Shown: piece after piece, positions 8,153 through 17,799 of the stretch | Layout of the letters: each line of letters opens with the position of its first letter | Numbering within the stretch: position 1 is the first letter of the stretch | NCBI GenBank assembly: GCA_012840355.1 | Contig: DULN01000011.1 | Span: forward strand, 62,001 to 126,000 | Direction: 5' to 3' | DNA length: 64,000 nucleotides | Source of the DNA: Clostridiales bacterium | Lineage (GTDB): Bacteria; Bacillota; Clostridia; Oscillospirales; CAG-272 | Translations under genes and position numbers: made by a program | Notes under the pieces: generated by a model | Database searches by the model: none | What the model saw: only the letters and a program-made list of their open reading frames with translations | Told to the model about the DNA's origin: nothing

Positions 8153-9415
8153 TTATATATCTTTTGCGTTCTCCAGCACGTAGCGCTCAGCTTCGGCGCA
8201 CCAGAGGTAGCCGTTCCTTTTCATAATATCGGCAAGGTCGGCATAGAATTTGTCGGTCTGGCCAAGCTTATAAAAGTCCTCGATTGCCACAAGCGGCATG
8301 GACTTGTTCGTGTAAATAAGCTTTTTGCCGCCCTTGATGTTAGGCAGATTGAGCACCGTCTCGGCCACGGCGTCAAGCCCGCCGATATGCGTTACCATCG
8401 CAGCCGGGTTGATTTTGCCCGAACCCATCATATCCAGCGCTTCGATCATATCGTCGGTATTGCCGCCGCTTGTGCCGACCACATGCGTTGACATATAGTG
8501 GACGTTGTAGAAGTTCAGCTCGGCTGAAAACGCCGGGTCGGTCGGGCCCGCGAAGAAGTTGAGGCAGCCGTCGCGCGCGAGGAGTCTATCGGCCATCTCG
8601 ACAACCGAACGCACCGGCGCGAAAACGAACACGTCATCAAACCCTTCGCCGCCGGTAAAGCCTTTGAGATATTCGACGGGGTTATCTATCTTCCCGGTGT
8701 TCACATAATGCAGCTCGACGCCGGCTTCTTTCGCATACTCGGGCGAGAGTATCTCCGCAGCCCTGGCAAGGCGCGCCTCGTCGATGTCGGTGACGACGAC
8801 CAGCCGGGGCTTTCTGTCGCAATGAATCGCGTAATCGATCGCGCCAAGCCCCATCGGGCCCGCGCCGGCGAGTATCGCAAGGTAGCCGCCGGGCACAATG
8901 CCCATCTCGTGCACATAGCTGCCGCTCGTCGTGTGGTACTGGGCGTGGAACGCGCCGATAATGCAGGAGACCGGCTCGGCAAGCGAACCGTAGAAAAACG
9001 CCTCACCGCTGTATTTCAAAAGGCAGCCCATCTCCATGACTTCGGGCGGGATAATAACGTAAGTCGCGTCGCCGCCGATGTATTTGTAGGAGTAGCCCGG
9101 CGCGGCGAGCGAGCCTTTATAGTTGAGCGCCGGCTGAATCGTAAACTTGTCGCCGGGGCTAAACTGGTCTTTCCATTTCGCGCCAACCTCGACGAGCTGG
9201 CCGCAGAACTCGTGCCCGACAATGACAGGGTTTTGCGCCACATCTTTGGGCACGCGCTTGTGCGCGGGGCCTTGGATGGCAGCCTTATGGGTGGACATGC
9301 ATATGCTGTCGGAAACGATGTGCGCCAGTATCTCATCGTCTTTTATCGGCGGAAGCTCGAACTCTTCGAGGCGAAGGTCGTTGACGCCGTATAGGCGCAC
9401 CGCTTTAGTTTTCAT
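8153..9415 (-). CDS. Zinc-dependent medium-chain dehydrogenase, sorbose-1-phosphate reductase-like
   Basis: 420-residue MDR-family enzyme. Seen: N-terminal GroES-like domain with the catalytic zinc cysteine in SDSICMSTHK and the conserved GHEFCGQLVEVG (about residue 67), then a Rossmann domain with GAGPMGLGAIDYAI (about residue 182). The unusual length and the C-terminal YKLGQTDKFYADLADIM region resemble L-sorbose-1-phosphate reductase-type proteins more than plain alcohol dehydrogenases; this sub-family call is from recollection. The ATG at 9415 overlaps the DUF3006 stop by 11 bp. With the downstream aldolase-SDR it would form an oxidation/aldol-cleavage route for a sugar or sugar phosphate. 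Confidence 0.83.
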   Translation of the reverse strand: MKTKAVRLYGVNDLRLEEFELPPIKDDEILAHIVSDSICMSTHKAAIQGPAHKRVPKDVAQNPVIVGHEFCGQLVEVGAKWKDQFSPGDKFTIQPALNYKGSLAAPGYSYKYIGGDATYVIIPPEVMEMGCLLKYSGEAFFYGSLAEPVSCIIGAFHAQYHTTSGSYVHEMGIVPGGYLAILAGAGPMGLGAIDYAIHCDRKPRLVVVTDIDEARLARAAEILSPEYAKEAGVELHYVNTGKIDNPVEYLKGFTGGEGFDDVFVFAPVRSVVEMADRLLARDGCLNFFAGPTDPAFSAELNFYNVHYMSTHVVGTSGGNTDDMIEALDMMGSGKINPAAMVTHIGGLDAVAETVLNLPNIKGGKKLIYTNKSMPLVAIEDFYKLGQTDKFYADLADIMKRNGYLWCAEAERYVLENAKDI

Positions 9416-9662
9416 CTTGCTTATCCCCTTTTTGTGATTTATTTTTGCCAAAAAGCTTGTTTAGCTTTTCCTTTGCCGTCTGCTCCTTTTGCTCGCGCAG
9501 GGAGGGCTCTGGCTCAAGAGAAAGCCTATAAACATCTCCTTCGCGGGGCGGGGAGGGGAAAAGCGGCACCGGCAGCGAGAACACAATCTCCCGGCTTTTG
9601 GGGTCTGGCGCTGCCACGCAGACCGCATAGTCGCCCTCAAGCCTGTCAACCGCAAAAATCAA
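9405..9662 (-). CDS. DUF3006 domain-containing protein
   Basis: 85-residue protein. The first half (IFAVDRLEGDYAVCVAA followed by a short strand and GDVYRLSLEPEP) matches the small beta-rich DUF3006 domain common in Firmicutes; the second half is a lysine/glutamine-rich, probably disordered tail. Function is unknown. The start appears to be a TTG at 9662 with GGGAG upstream. It is the first gene after the promoter at 9699-9727, and its stop overlaps the zinc dehydrogenase start, so it is co-transcribed with the sugar module although no functional link is evident. Confidence 0.7.
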   Translation of the reverse strand: MIFAVDRLEGDYAVCVAAPDPKSREIVFSLPVPLFPSPPREGDVYRLSLEPEPSLREQKEQTAKEKLNKLFGKNKSQKGDKQDEN

Positions 9663-9698
9663 CTTCGCTTTCTCCCTATATACTTTACTTCATTGCCT

Positions 9699-9727
9699 AT
9701 TATAATGTCGCCCGTCCCGAAAGTCAA
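9699..9727 (-). promoter_or_regulatory. Promoter of the DUF3006-dehydrogenase-aldolase unit
   Basis: Minus-strand TTGACT (9727-9722), 17-bp spacer, TATAAT (9704-9699), about 37 bp before the DUF3006 start. Confidence 0.78.
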
Positions 9728-9812
9728 TGCCGGAGGGCAAAGGGGGTGAAGTTTTTGGCTTGTGCCTTTTTACTTTTTATCATTTTACGACTTCAACTGT
9801 AGCGATTTGTTG

Positions 9813-9841
9813 TTGCAAATAGGGCAAAAATATTATATAAT
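9813..9841 (+). promoter_or_regulatory. Promoter of the CotH lipoprotein gene
   Basis: TTGCAA (9813-9818), 17-bp spacer, TATAAT (9836-9841); the start codon is 30 bp further on. Confidence 0.72.
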
Positions 9842-9871
9842 CTTAGTAAATCTTTACTGCCTGGAGCTTGG

Positions 9872-12049
9872 ATGAGAAAAAAGATGTGGCTTTGGCAAAA
9901 ATGGGCTGCACTGCTTTTGTTGGCATCGCTGGCAGCTTTTAACCTTACTTCGTGCAATAATAACGCCGCGGCAGACATAGATACCGAGCCTGAAGTACAG
10001 ACGGAGGCAAAGCCTGAGGAGCGGGTCGCCGCGGTGACTATAACGGTTGACAAAGAAAAAATCCCGTCGAGCGGAGCAGAAGCGATATACATAACGGCTG
10101 TAGCGACCGACGCTGACGGCAATGTGGTGCCGGGCGTCGAGTTTGAGTATTACGCGCAGGGCAAACCGCTCGACTCGCCTGTGTTTTTCTCGAATGTCCC
10201 AGGTTTTTATAATCTTTACGCTTATTGCAACGGAATTCGCAGCAATGTCATCGAGGTGCAGGTGTTCGACTCCGACGTCGCGCGCGTGGTACTTTATGCC
10301 GGGACGCCTAACGTAGAGGTAGGCACGAAGGTGACCGCGATTGCGACAGCATACAAATCGAACGGTGCGCGCTCGTCCCGGACGGGCAAGCTTTATGTCA
10401 ACGGCGTAGAACAAGACAGCCGCGTGTTCGAGCCACAGGAACCGGGGCTTTATATACTTTACGCGACCGTGCAAAACGTGCGCTCAAACCCGTTTGTTAT
10501 AATGGCGACCGAGGGTGTGCAAAGGAACACATTGACGCTTGGCGCAGCGGCAAACTACGCGCGGGTGGGCGAGACGGTAGTTTTCACGGCTGCGCTCGCG
10601 GGCCCGGACGGCAAACAAATATCCGGCAGCATCAATGACTGCACTCTTTATAAAATTGAAAACGACTTTGTAACGCTGACGGAAATAAAAGATGGCAAGT
10701 TCACGCCGCAAGCCGCAGGCAAATACCATTTCTTCGCGGTATCGGGCGACGTGGCGAGCCGCGTGTTTACGCTTTCAGTGACTGACCCGAATGCGCCTAC
10801 CTTTTTCGGCGAGGAGTCCGACCTGTCTATTATAGTCATAGACACGCACGGGCAGGAGCTGTCTGAACGGTACACGCGCGTGACGATTTATGTCTACGAC
10901 TCGGGTAAGACAAACAAGCCCACTGACAAACCTACTATAGTGACCGAGGCGGAGGTGCGCTGGCGCGGCCAGTCGTCGCTGGGGTTCCCTAAAAAACAGT
11001 TCGCGGTGCATACGATAACATATAACGGCCAAAACAACAACCTGCCGCTTTTAGGACTCCCGGCTGAAAACGACTGGGTGCTCAACGGCTCATACGCCGA
11101 CAAATCGCTCATCCGCAACGGGCTGTCGTACCATATTTTCAGCTTGGTCTGCGGCTATGCCCCGCGCACGAGGTATTGCGAGGTCTACGTAAACTCGACC
11201 GACAACCCCAACAATCCGCTCAACTATCAGGGCATATACACGCTTATAGAGAAAATCAAGCCCGACGAAAACCGGGTAAACATCCATAAGATGACGGATA
11301 AAGACATCTCGGGCGAGGCGCTGACCGGCGGGTACATAGTGGCGCTGGATAAAGTCAAAGCCGGCGACTATAGCTGGAATACCGAGGTCGGCACGTTTGT
11401 GCTTGTCTACCCGGACAACGACAAGGCGACGCCGGAGCAGAAGCGATATATATCAAACTATGTGCAAGATTTCACGCGCGCGCTCCGCTCAGAAAACTTC
11501 ACCGACCCTAATACGGGCTACCGCAAATACCTCGACGTCGACTCGACGGTGAAACACATCGCGGTGACCGAGCTTATCCGCGACGTCGACGGGTTTGTGT
11601 TCTCGACTTACTTCTACAAGCCGCGTGGCGACAAACTCTACGCCGGCCCGGCGTGGGACTATGACCTCTCGTTCGGCAACGCCGACTACAACGACGCGTC
11701 AAACCCGCGCGGGTGGTATGTGACGAATATGGCGCTGTGCCGCTACCTCTTGCGAGACCCGTATTTCAAGCAGCGCTATATTGAAGTATGGAAGGAGCTT
11801 AGGCAAAATATTCTCAAAGACGAGAACCTTCTTAAATATATCGACGACCATGTCGGCATGCTGGGCAACGCGCTGCAGCGCTCGCTTGCGCGCTGGCCTG
11901 AGCAGTGGGACGGCAGGACATACGTCTGGCCGAACCTGATGGGCCCGAACTACCGCGCAACGCATGAGGAAGAGATAGCTGCGATGAAGCGCTTTATAAC
12001 CGAACGCGCGGCTTGGATTGACCGCCATATCGAAAACGCCTCGTGGTGA
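9872..12049 (+). CDS. CotH-family kinase lipoprotein with N-terminal Ig-like repeats
   Basis: 725-residue exported lipoprotein: positively charged start (RKKMWLWQK), hydrophobic stretch and lipobox LTSC at about residue 28. Residues 45-300 hold three Ig-like beta repeats, each ending in a pattern like VPGFYNLYAYCNGIRSNVIE or PGLYILYATVQNVRSNPF. Residues 310-725 are a CotH domain: VRWRGQSSLGFPKKQF (nucleotide-binding region), ENDWVLNGSYADKSLIRN, GIYTLIEKIK and AWDYDLSFGN (metal-binding Asp, about residue 595). CotH of Bacillus phosphorylates spore-coat proteins, but secreted bacterial homologues with Ig or cellulosome modules are also common. Membrane anchoring and Ig repeats suggest an outer-surface role here rather than a coat protein. 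Monocistronic. Confidence 0.87.
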   Translation: MRKKMWLWQKWAALLLLASLAAFNLTSCNNNAAADIDTEPEVQTEAKPEERVAAVTITVDKEKIPSSGAEAIYITAVATDADGNVVPGVEFEYYAQGKPLDSPVFFSNVPGFYNLYAYCNGIRSNVIEVQVFDSDVARVVLYAGTPNVEVGTKVTAIATAYKSNGARSSRTGKLYVNGVEQDSRVFEPQEPGLYILYATVQNVRSNPFVIMATEGVQRNTLTLGAAANYARVGETVVFTAALAGPDGKQISGSINDCTLYKIENDFVTLTEIKDGKFTPQAAGKYHFFAVSGDVASRVFTLSVTDPNAPTFFGEESDLSIIVIDTHGQELSERYTRVTIYVYDSGKTNKPTDKPTIVTEAEVRWRGQSSLGFPKKQFAVHTITYNGQNNNLPLLGLPAENDWVLNGSYADKSLIRNGLSYHIFSLVCGYAPRTRYCEVYVNSTDNPNNPLNYQGIYTLIEKIKPDENRVNIHKMTDKDISGEALTGGYIVALDKVKAGDYSWNTEVGTFVLVYPDNDKATPEQKRYISNYVQDFTRALRSENFTDPNTGYRKYLDVDSTVKHIAVTELIRDVDGFVFSTYFYKPRGDKLYAGPAWDYDLSFGNADYNDASNPRGWYVTNMALCRYLLRDPYFKQRYIEVWKELRQNILKDENLLKYIDDHVGMLGNALQRSLARWPEQWDGRTYVWPNLMGPNYRATHEEEIAAMKRFITERAAWIDRHIENASW

Positions 12050-12057
12050 GGGTTAAT

Positions 12058-12084
12058 GGGAAACTTTTTTTAAAGAAGTTTCCC
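12058..12084 (+). repeat. GGGAAACTTTT inverted repeat, copy 1
   Basis: GGGAAACTT (12058-12066) and AAGTTTCCC (12076-12084) around a T/A-rich centre, directly after the CotH gene. One of at least six related intergenic dyads in the window (also 17725, 28402, 40176, 43201, 59118). Here it may act as a terminator. Confidence 0.7.
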
Positions 12085-12208
12085 CCAAACACTATTCCGA
12101 GACTTCTACCGTAATTTAACACCTACGAAATCCGCGACGCCTTGTTTGGGTTTCTTTCCCAAGCGGCGTCTTGAGATATTGTAGCTAAAAAGCTGCCTTA
12201 GCCCTCAC

Positions 12209-12248
12209 AAAAAAAACGCCCGTCCGGCTTGTCCATGCCGGATGGGCG
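12209..12248 (-). terminator. Intrinsic terminator of gdhA
   Basis: A 12-bp stem between 12217-12228 and 12237-12248 with one G-U wobble and an 8-nt loop; on the minus strand it is followed by a run of eight Ts (A run at 12209-12216). It lies 12 bp past the gdhA stop. Confidence 0.85.
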
Positions 12249-12260
12249 AATTTTTTTGTC

Positions 12261-13691
<1,431 letters not shown>

Positions 13692-13801
13692 TTAAATTTA
13701 GGCTAAAATGTCGAAAAATGTACATATGCATAAAAATCCGGCCCACATAATAAGATGTTACGTAATTCTGATTAATGTATTGCCAAATTGTGGAGGGCGT
13801 C

Positions 13802-15205
13802 TTGGAAAACGAACGCCGGTATAACAAGCTGACAAGGTTTATACTAAACGGGTCGGCGCTGGCGGCGACCTCGCTGCTCCTGCGGGGTATCGGCGTGGCG
13901 TGGAACTCGTTTTTAAATGCGCGGCTCGGCGCGGCGGGCGTGGGGCTTATCTCGCTGACGATGTCGGTCTATATGCTTGCGGTGACGTTCGCTACTTCCG
14001 CCGTCGGGTTTGCCGCGACGAAGCTCGTAGCGGAGGCGCGGGCGCGGGGATTGCCGGGCGGTGGGCGCGAGGTTATGAAAAACTGTATCGCTCACGCGCT
14101 GGTGACAGGCAGCATCGCCTGCATGGCGATGACGCTTGGCGCGGACTATATCGGTAAGGTCTGGCTGGGCGACGCGCGCACGATAAAGTCGCTGCGGCTG
14201 CTTGCGGTGAGCCTGCCGCCGATTGCGGTTTCCTCGGCGCTTTCGGGTTATTTTACGGCTATCCGCAAGGTTTACAAAAACGCCGCGACCCAGCTGCTCG
14301 AGCAGTTTATAAAGCTGACCATAACCGCTGCGGCGCTGACATTTTTCGCTCCCCCCGGTTCGGACCTTGAGTTTATGTGCGCGCTGGTGGTAGGGGGCGC
14401 GTCGCTTGCCGAGGGTGCCTCGCTTGTTATAAGCCTATCGCTATACATACTCGACCCTGTGCGCCGCGAGGAGGCGAAATCGGAGGCTGTGCCGGAAGGG
14501 GAGGGCAAAGGAAGGGGCGGAATCTCGCTACTTTTATCGGTAACGGTACCTCTTTCGGTTTCTGCGTATGTGCGCTCCGCTTTGGTGACGATTGAGCATA
14601 TCCTTGTGCCGCGCGGGCTGAAAAAGTACGGCGCGGGGCACGAGTCGTCGCTCGCCTCGTATGGGGTGCTACACGGCATGGTGCTGCCTTTGGTGCTGTT
14701 GCCTTCGTCTATACTGTACTCTTACTCGTCGCTGCTCGTGCCCGAGCTTGCCGAGGCGAAAGCGCAGGGGAACTATCGACTTGTCAGGCGGATTATAACG
14801 CGCGCCTTTTTAGCCGCGCTTATTTACGCATTAGTGACCTCCGCGGTGCTGTGGATTTGGGCGGACCGTCTGGGCATGTCGCTTTACAAAAACGCGGAGG
14901 CGGGCGGGTTTATCCGGACGATGGTGCCGCTCGTGCCGGTGATGTACCTTGACATCGTCACCGATTGCGCGCTGAAAGGCCTGGGCGAGCAGGTGTACTC
15001 GATGAAAGTGAACATCCTCGACGCGGCGGTGAGCGCGCTGCTCGTTTGGCTGCTTGTGCCCGGGCTCGGCATTACAGGATATACGGCGACGATTTATATC
15101 GCCGAGCTACTTAACTTCGCTCTCAGCGTAGCTCGCGCGGCGTCGTACGCGCTTGACGGCTCCAAAATCGAGCAAAAGAAAAATCTTCCTGCAAAAGCTG
15201 CATAA
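13802..15205 (+). CDS. SpoVB-type lipid flippase / polysaccharide biosynthesis protein (MVF/MATE fold)
   Basis: Integral membrane protein of about 467 residues with some 12-14 hydrophobic segments. The opening (NKLTRFILNGSALAATSLLLRG), GLISLTMSVYMLAVTFATSA and SALSGYFTAIRKVYKNAA match stage V sporulation protein B and related MOP-superfamily transporters that flip lipid-linked peptidoglycan or polysaccharide precursors; SpoVB itself is required for spore cortex synthesis. The start is taken as a TTG at 13802 because TGGAGGG lies immediately upstream. Monocistronic on the plus strand, divergent from gdhA. Whether it serves the cortex or another glycan cannot be decided from sequence. Confidence 0.82.
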   Translation: MENERRYNKLTRFILNGSALAATSLLLRGIGVAWNSFLNARLGAAGVGLISLTMSVYMLAVTFATSAVGFAATKLVAEARARGLPGGGREVMKNCIAHALVTGSIACMAMTLGADYIGKVWLGDARTIKSLRLLAVSLPPIAVSSALSGYFTAIRKVYKNAATQLLEQFIKLTITAAALTFFAPPGSDLEFMCALVVGGASLAEGASLVISLSLYILDPVRREEAKSEAVPEGEGKGRGGISLLLSVTVPLSVSAYVRSALVTIEHILVPRGLKKYGAGHESSLASYGVLHGMVLPLVLLPSSILYSYSSLLVPELAEAKAQGNYRLVRRIITRAFLAALIYALVTSAVLWIWADRLGMSLYKNAEAGGFIRTMVPLVPVMYLDIVTDCALKGLGEQVYSMKVNILDAAVSALLVWLLVPGLGITGYTATIYIAELLNFALSVARAASYALDGSKIEQKKNLPAKAA

Positions 15206-15240
15206 CTGCACCCGCATATTGGGTCGACGATAAAACAAAA

Positions 15241-15309
15241 TATCGCGGCGCCGTGTCCGGCGTCCGCCGCACGATCGGGTGCGAGCGGGCAGCCATAACC
15301 GGCGCCGCG
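15241..15309. repeat. GC-rich inverted repeat between convergent genes
   Basis: TCGCGGCGCCG near 15243 pairs with CGGCGCCGCGA near 15299 around a roughly 45-nt interior that itself contains CCGGCGTCCGCCG-type pairings. It separates the convergent flippase and nitroreductase genes. No T run follows, so it is not a standard terminator; possibly a rho-independent-like barrier or a folded RNA. Confidence 0.4.
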
Positions 15310-15324
15310 AGTTTAGTTTTGCGC

Positions 15325-15858
15325 TTAATCGACGAAATGGATGGCGGAGAGCTTTTTCTCGGTCTCCCAGCCTGACGGGCCCTCGGGATAGCCGAGCGCA
15401 GCGCAGCCCCATACGACGTGGTCATTCGGCACGCCGAACTTGTCCAGCACCGCGCGGACCTTTTCGTTGTCGCAGGTCGCGCTGACCTGGTTGATCCAAA
15501 CCGAGCCGATACCGAGCGAGTGCGCGGCGAGGAAAATGTTCTGCAGCGCGCAGGCGCAATCCTCGCGCCCGAGCCTGTAGTCCCTCGGCACGGAGCAGAT
15601 GATAAATGCGTCGGGCTTATAGAAGTTGTAGTCGCTCCCGCGTCCGAGCGCGCCTGCCACCGCGGCGGCGAGCTCGGCGATCTTTTCGCGGTCGTGCAAC
15701 ACGGTAAACTGCCATACCTGCGAGTTGTTCGCGCTTGGGGCATAGCATGCTGCGCGCGCGATAACCTCAAGGTCGGCGCGCGATATTCTCCGCTCGGTAA
15801 ACGAGCGGATGCTGCGCCGCGTCATTATGTTTTCTATCGCCAGATTTGGATACTTCAT
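15325..15858 (-). CDS. Nitroreductase family protein (FMN-dependent)
   Basis: 177-residue flavoprotein. The N-terminal TRRSIRSFTERRISRADLE and ACYAPSANNSQVWQFTVL are the FMN-binding signatures of the family, and GIGSVWINQ and ALGYPEG occur in the expected C-terminal positions. Members reduce nitro groups, quinones or other small electrophiles with NAD(P)H; the substrate here is unknown. The ATG at 15858 is preceded by GGGATGAGGA and lies 10 bp behind the rubredoxin stop, so both are on one transcript. Rubredoxin could act as its electron partner, by inference. Confidence 0.88.
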   Translation of the reverse strand: MKYPNLAIENIMTRRSIRSFTERRISRADLEVIARAACYAPSANNSQVWQFTVLHDREKIAELAAAVAGALGRGSDYNFYKPDAFIICSVPRDYRLGREDCACALQNIFLAAHSLGIGSVWINQVSATCDNEKVRAVLDKFGVPNDHVVWGCAALGYPEGPSGWETEKKLSAIHFVD

Positions 15859-15868
15859 TCCTCATCCC

Positions 15869-16033
15869 TTATTCTTCGTCGGATTTTTCAAAAGCATCCT
15901 TAGGCGCACCGCAAACGGGGCATACGAAGTCGTCGGGTATGTCCTCCCACTTGGTGCCAGGGGCTATACCGGCGTCGGGTTCGCCCTTCTCTTCGTCGTA
16001 CACATAGCCGCATACGCTGCAAACGTATTTCAT
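15869..16033 (-). CDS. Rubredoxin
   Basis: 54-residue electron carrier with one Fe in four cysteines: [19 protein letters not shown] and [15 protein letters not shown] give the two CxxCG knuckles, with the standard [14 protein letters not shown] between them. The start is the ATG at 16033 with TGGAGG upstream. First gene of a two-gene unit with the nitroreductase, from the promoter at 16066-16094. In clostridia rubredoxins feed oxygen- and peroxide-reducing systems; a desulfoferrodoxin is encoded at 56.5 kb, a possible partner. Confidence 0.95.
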   Translation of the reverse strand: MKYVCSVCGYVYDEEKGEPDAGIAPGTKWEDIPDDFVCPVCGAPKDAFEKSDEE

Positions 16034-16065
16034 ATTATTACCTCCATTTATATAAATGCAACCGT

Positions 16066-16094
16066 AATATAGCACAGGGCGCTGGATTTGTCAA
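16066..16094 (-). promoter_or_regulatory. Promoter of the rubredoxin-nitroreductase unit
   Basis: Minus-strand TTGACA (16094-16089), 17-bp spacer, TATATT (16071-16066). A GGCGCT/AGCGCC dyad (16078-16083 and 16100-16105) brackets the -35 box and could be an operator. Confidence 0.78.
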
Positions 16095-16120
16095 TAAATA
16101 GCGCCAAATATTATACCCGC

Positions 16121-16876
16121 TTAGCCGCCCGCAGGCTCTCGTCCGCCGCGCATCCGCACGGCGATGGTGCCAAACACGAATTTCGGAAGCTTCATCATGC
16201 GGCCGATGCGCCTTGGCTCGCGGCAAAGCCGGTAAAACCACTCAAGCCCGAGCCTGACGAAAATTTTCGGCGCGCGCTTTGCCGTGCCCGCGAAAATGTC
16301 GACGCTGCCGCCAAACCCTCCGGCGAGCTTGACGTTTAGCTCATGCCTATGCGCGGCAATCCATTTCTCCTGCCTTGGCGCGCCGAGACAGACGACTAAA
16401 AACGCCGCGCCTGACCGGTTTATCTCGGCTATGATTCCGGCGTCGTCGGTAAAATAGCCGTCGTGCGTGCCTGAAATAACAAGGCCCGGGTATTTTGCTT
16501 TAAGCTTTTCCGCCGCGGCGTCCGCAACGCCGGGCTTGCCGCCGAGGATATAAACCCCAAGGCCGAGCTTTGCGCAAAGCGCGATTACATTCTCCGACAG
16601 CTCGACGCCGGCAACTTTGCCTTTTTTCAGCGGCCTGCCTAAAATTCTTGACGCCAACACGACTCCGCTGCCGTCGGGCACGATAAGGTCCGCGGAGTTT
16701 ATAAGTTCCCGGATTTCCGGCTGCTCGACGCAGAGCTGGACAATCTCCGCGTTTGGCGTGTAAATAACCGCCGGATTGGTGCGTCCGGGTTCGGTTAGCC
16801 AGCACCTGCAGCACTCTACCGCCTCCGCCATGCTTAAGCTGTCAAAATTTATGCCGCGTACTTCAATTTTTTCCAT
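16121..16876 (-). CDS. WecG/TagA/CpsF family glycosyltransferase (GT26)
   Basis: 251-residue membrane-associated transferase that adds an N-acetylmannosamine-type sugar to an undecaprenyl-linked acceptor in wall teichoic acid or polysaccharide synthesis. Family motifs are visible in order: YTPNAEIVQLC, IVPDGSGVVLASRI (with the catalytic Asp), YILGGKPGVADAAAE, CLGAPRQEKWIA and GFGGSVDIFAGTAKRAPKIF. The C-terminus (LEWFYRLCREPRRIGRM) is the membrane-targeting appendage described for TagA. No other teichoic acid genes are adjacent. Start ATG at 16876. Confidence 0.9.
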   Translation of the reverse strand: MEKIEVRGINFDSLSMAEAVECCRCWLTEPGRTNPAVIYTPNAEIVQLCVEQPEIRELINSADLIVPDGSGVVLASRILGRPLKKGKVAGVELSENVIALCAKLGLGVYILGGKPGVADAAAEKLKAKYPGLVISGTHDGYFTDDAGIIAEINRSGAAFLVVCLGAPRQEKWIAAHRHELNVKLAGGFGGSVDIFAGTAKRAPKIFVRLGLEWFYRLCREPRRIGRMMKLPKFVFGTIAVRMRGGREPAGG

Positions 16877-16948
16877 AAAAACTTGTGCTCCGATGCATAA
16901 ATTGCCGCATTATGGCAAACAATAAACTGTAAAAAGGTTTTACGGGGT

Positions 16949-17590
16949 ATGCGGAAGATGCAAATCGAAAAAAAGGATGTAAAAATAAAAGTACTTATTC
17001 CCGTCGCGGCGCTAGTTTTAACCGCGATACTCGCCGCGCTGCCCATCCACGGAGAGCGGTCGATTTACGACGGCGTCATCCGCCTGCACGTGATTGCAAA
17101 CTCCAACTCGGCGGAGGACCAGGCGGTAAAACTCAAGGTGCGCGACGCGATATTAAGCGAAGCCGAGCCGCTGCTTTATGGCGTAAAAAGCGAAGCAGAA
17201 GCGCGCGCCATAATAGAGGGCAGCATCTCGCTCCTTGAAGCGGCTGCGGAACGTGTACTTACCGAAAACGGGTTTGAATACGGCGCAAAGGTGACGCTCG
17301 GGTACGAGTATTATCCGCGCCGCGATTATGAGGGGTTTTATTTGCCCGCAGGAACATACATGTCGCTGCGCGTGCTGCTCGGAGACGCGAGCGGGGAAAA
17401 CTGGTGGTGCGTGCTTTTCCCGCCGCTCTGCACGGCGAGCGCCGAAAAGTATACCGAAAAGCTCAAAGCAGTTGGTTTTACGCCTTACCAGATAAAGATT
17501 TTGACCGAGTCCGAAACGCCGCGGTATAAGCTGAAATTCCGGATAGTCGAGCTTATCCGGAGCTGGCTCGGCTACGAGGCTTCTAAGTAA
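16949..17590 (+). CDS. spoIIR: Stage II sporulation protein R
   Basis: 213-residue secreted signalling protein. In Bacillus it is made in the forespore under sigma-F and triggers SpoIIGA to process pro-sigma-E in the mother cell. It has an N-terminal hydrophobic segment (KVLIPVAALVLTAILAAL) after a charged start and the signature IRLHVIANSNSAEDQAVKLK, then GFYLPAGTYMSLRVLLG and NWWCVLFPPLC. Length matches the family. Divergent from the tagA-like gene. Its presence is strong evidence that the organism sporulates. Confidence 0.93.
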   Translation: MRKMQIEKKDVKIKVLIPVAALVLTAILAALPIHGERSIYDGVIRLHVIANSNSAEDQAVKLKVRDAILSEAEPLLYGVKSEAEARAIIEGSISLLEAAAERVLTENGFEYGAKVTLGYEYYPRRDYEGFYLPAGTYMSLRVLLGDASGENWWCVLFPPLCTASAEKYTEKLKAVGFTPYQIKILTESETPRYKLKFRIVELIRSWLGYEASK

Positions 17591-17724
17591 GATTATACCC
17601 TCATTTGGGGCAAAATTTGTTAGCATATTGTAAATATACCAAAACGGCGGATGCTATAAAGCTCCGCCGTTTATATTTGTTTTTTCATCACCTTCATCGC
17701 CGCTCATGCTAAAAAGTTATAAGG

Positions 17725-17767
17725 GTGTGGGGAGTATTTTTCAAAAAGCTCTCTACAAAACCCACAC
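17725..17767 (+). repeat. Degenerate member of the GGGAAACTTTT repeat family
   Basis: GTGTGGGG at 17725-17732, a T/A-rich centre with TTTTTCAAAAAG, and CCCACAC at 17761-17767. The outline resembles the other dyads but the GAAAC/GTTTC arms have decayed. It lies between the convergent spoIIR and MreB-like genes. Confidence 0.4.
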
Positions 17768-17799
17768 AAAAATAAAAGGGGCCAGTTACCATGGTCCCA

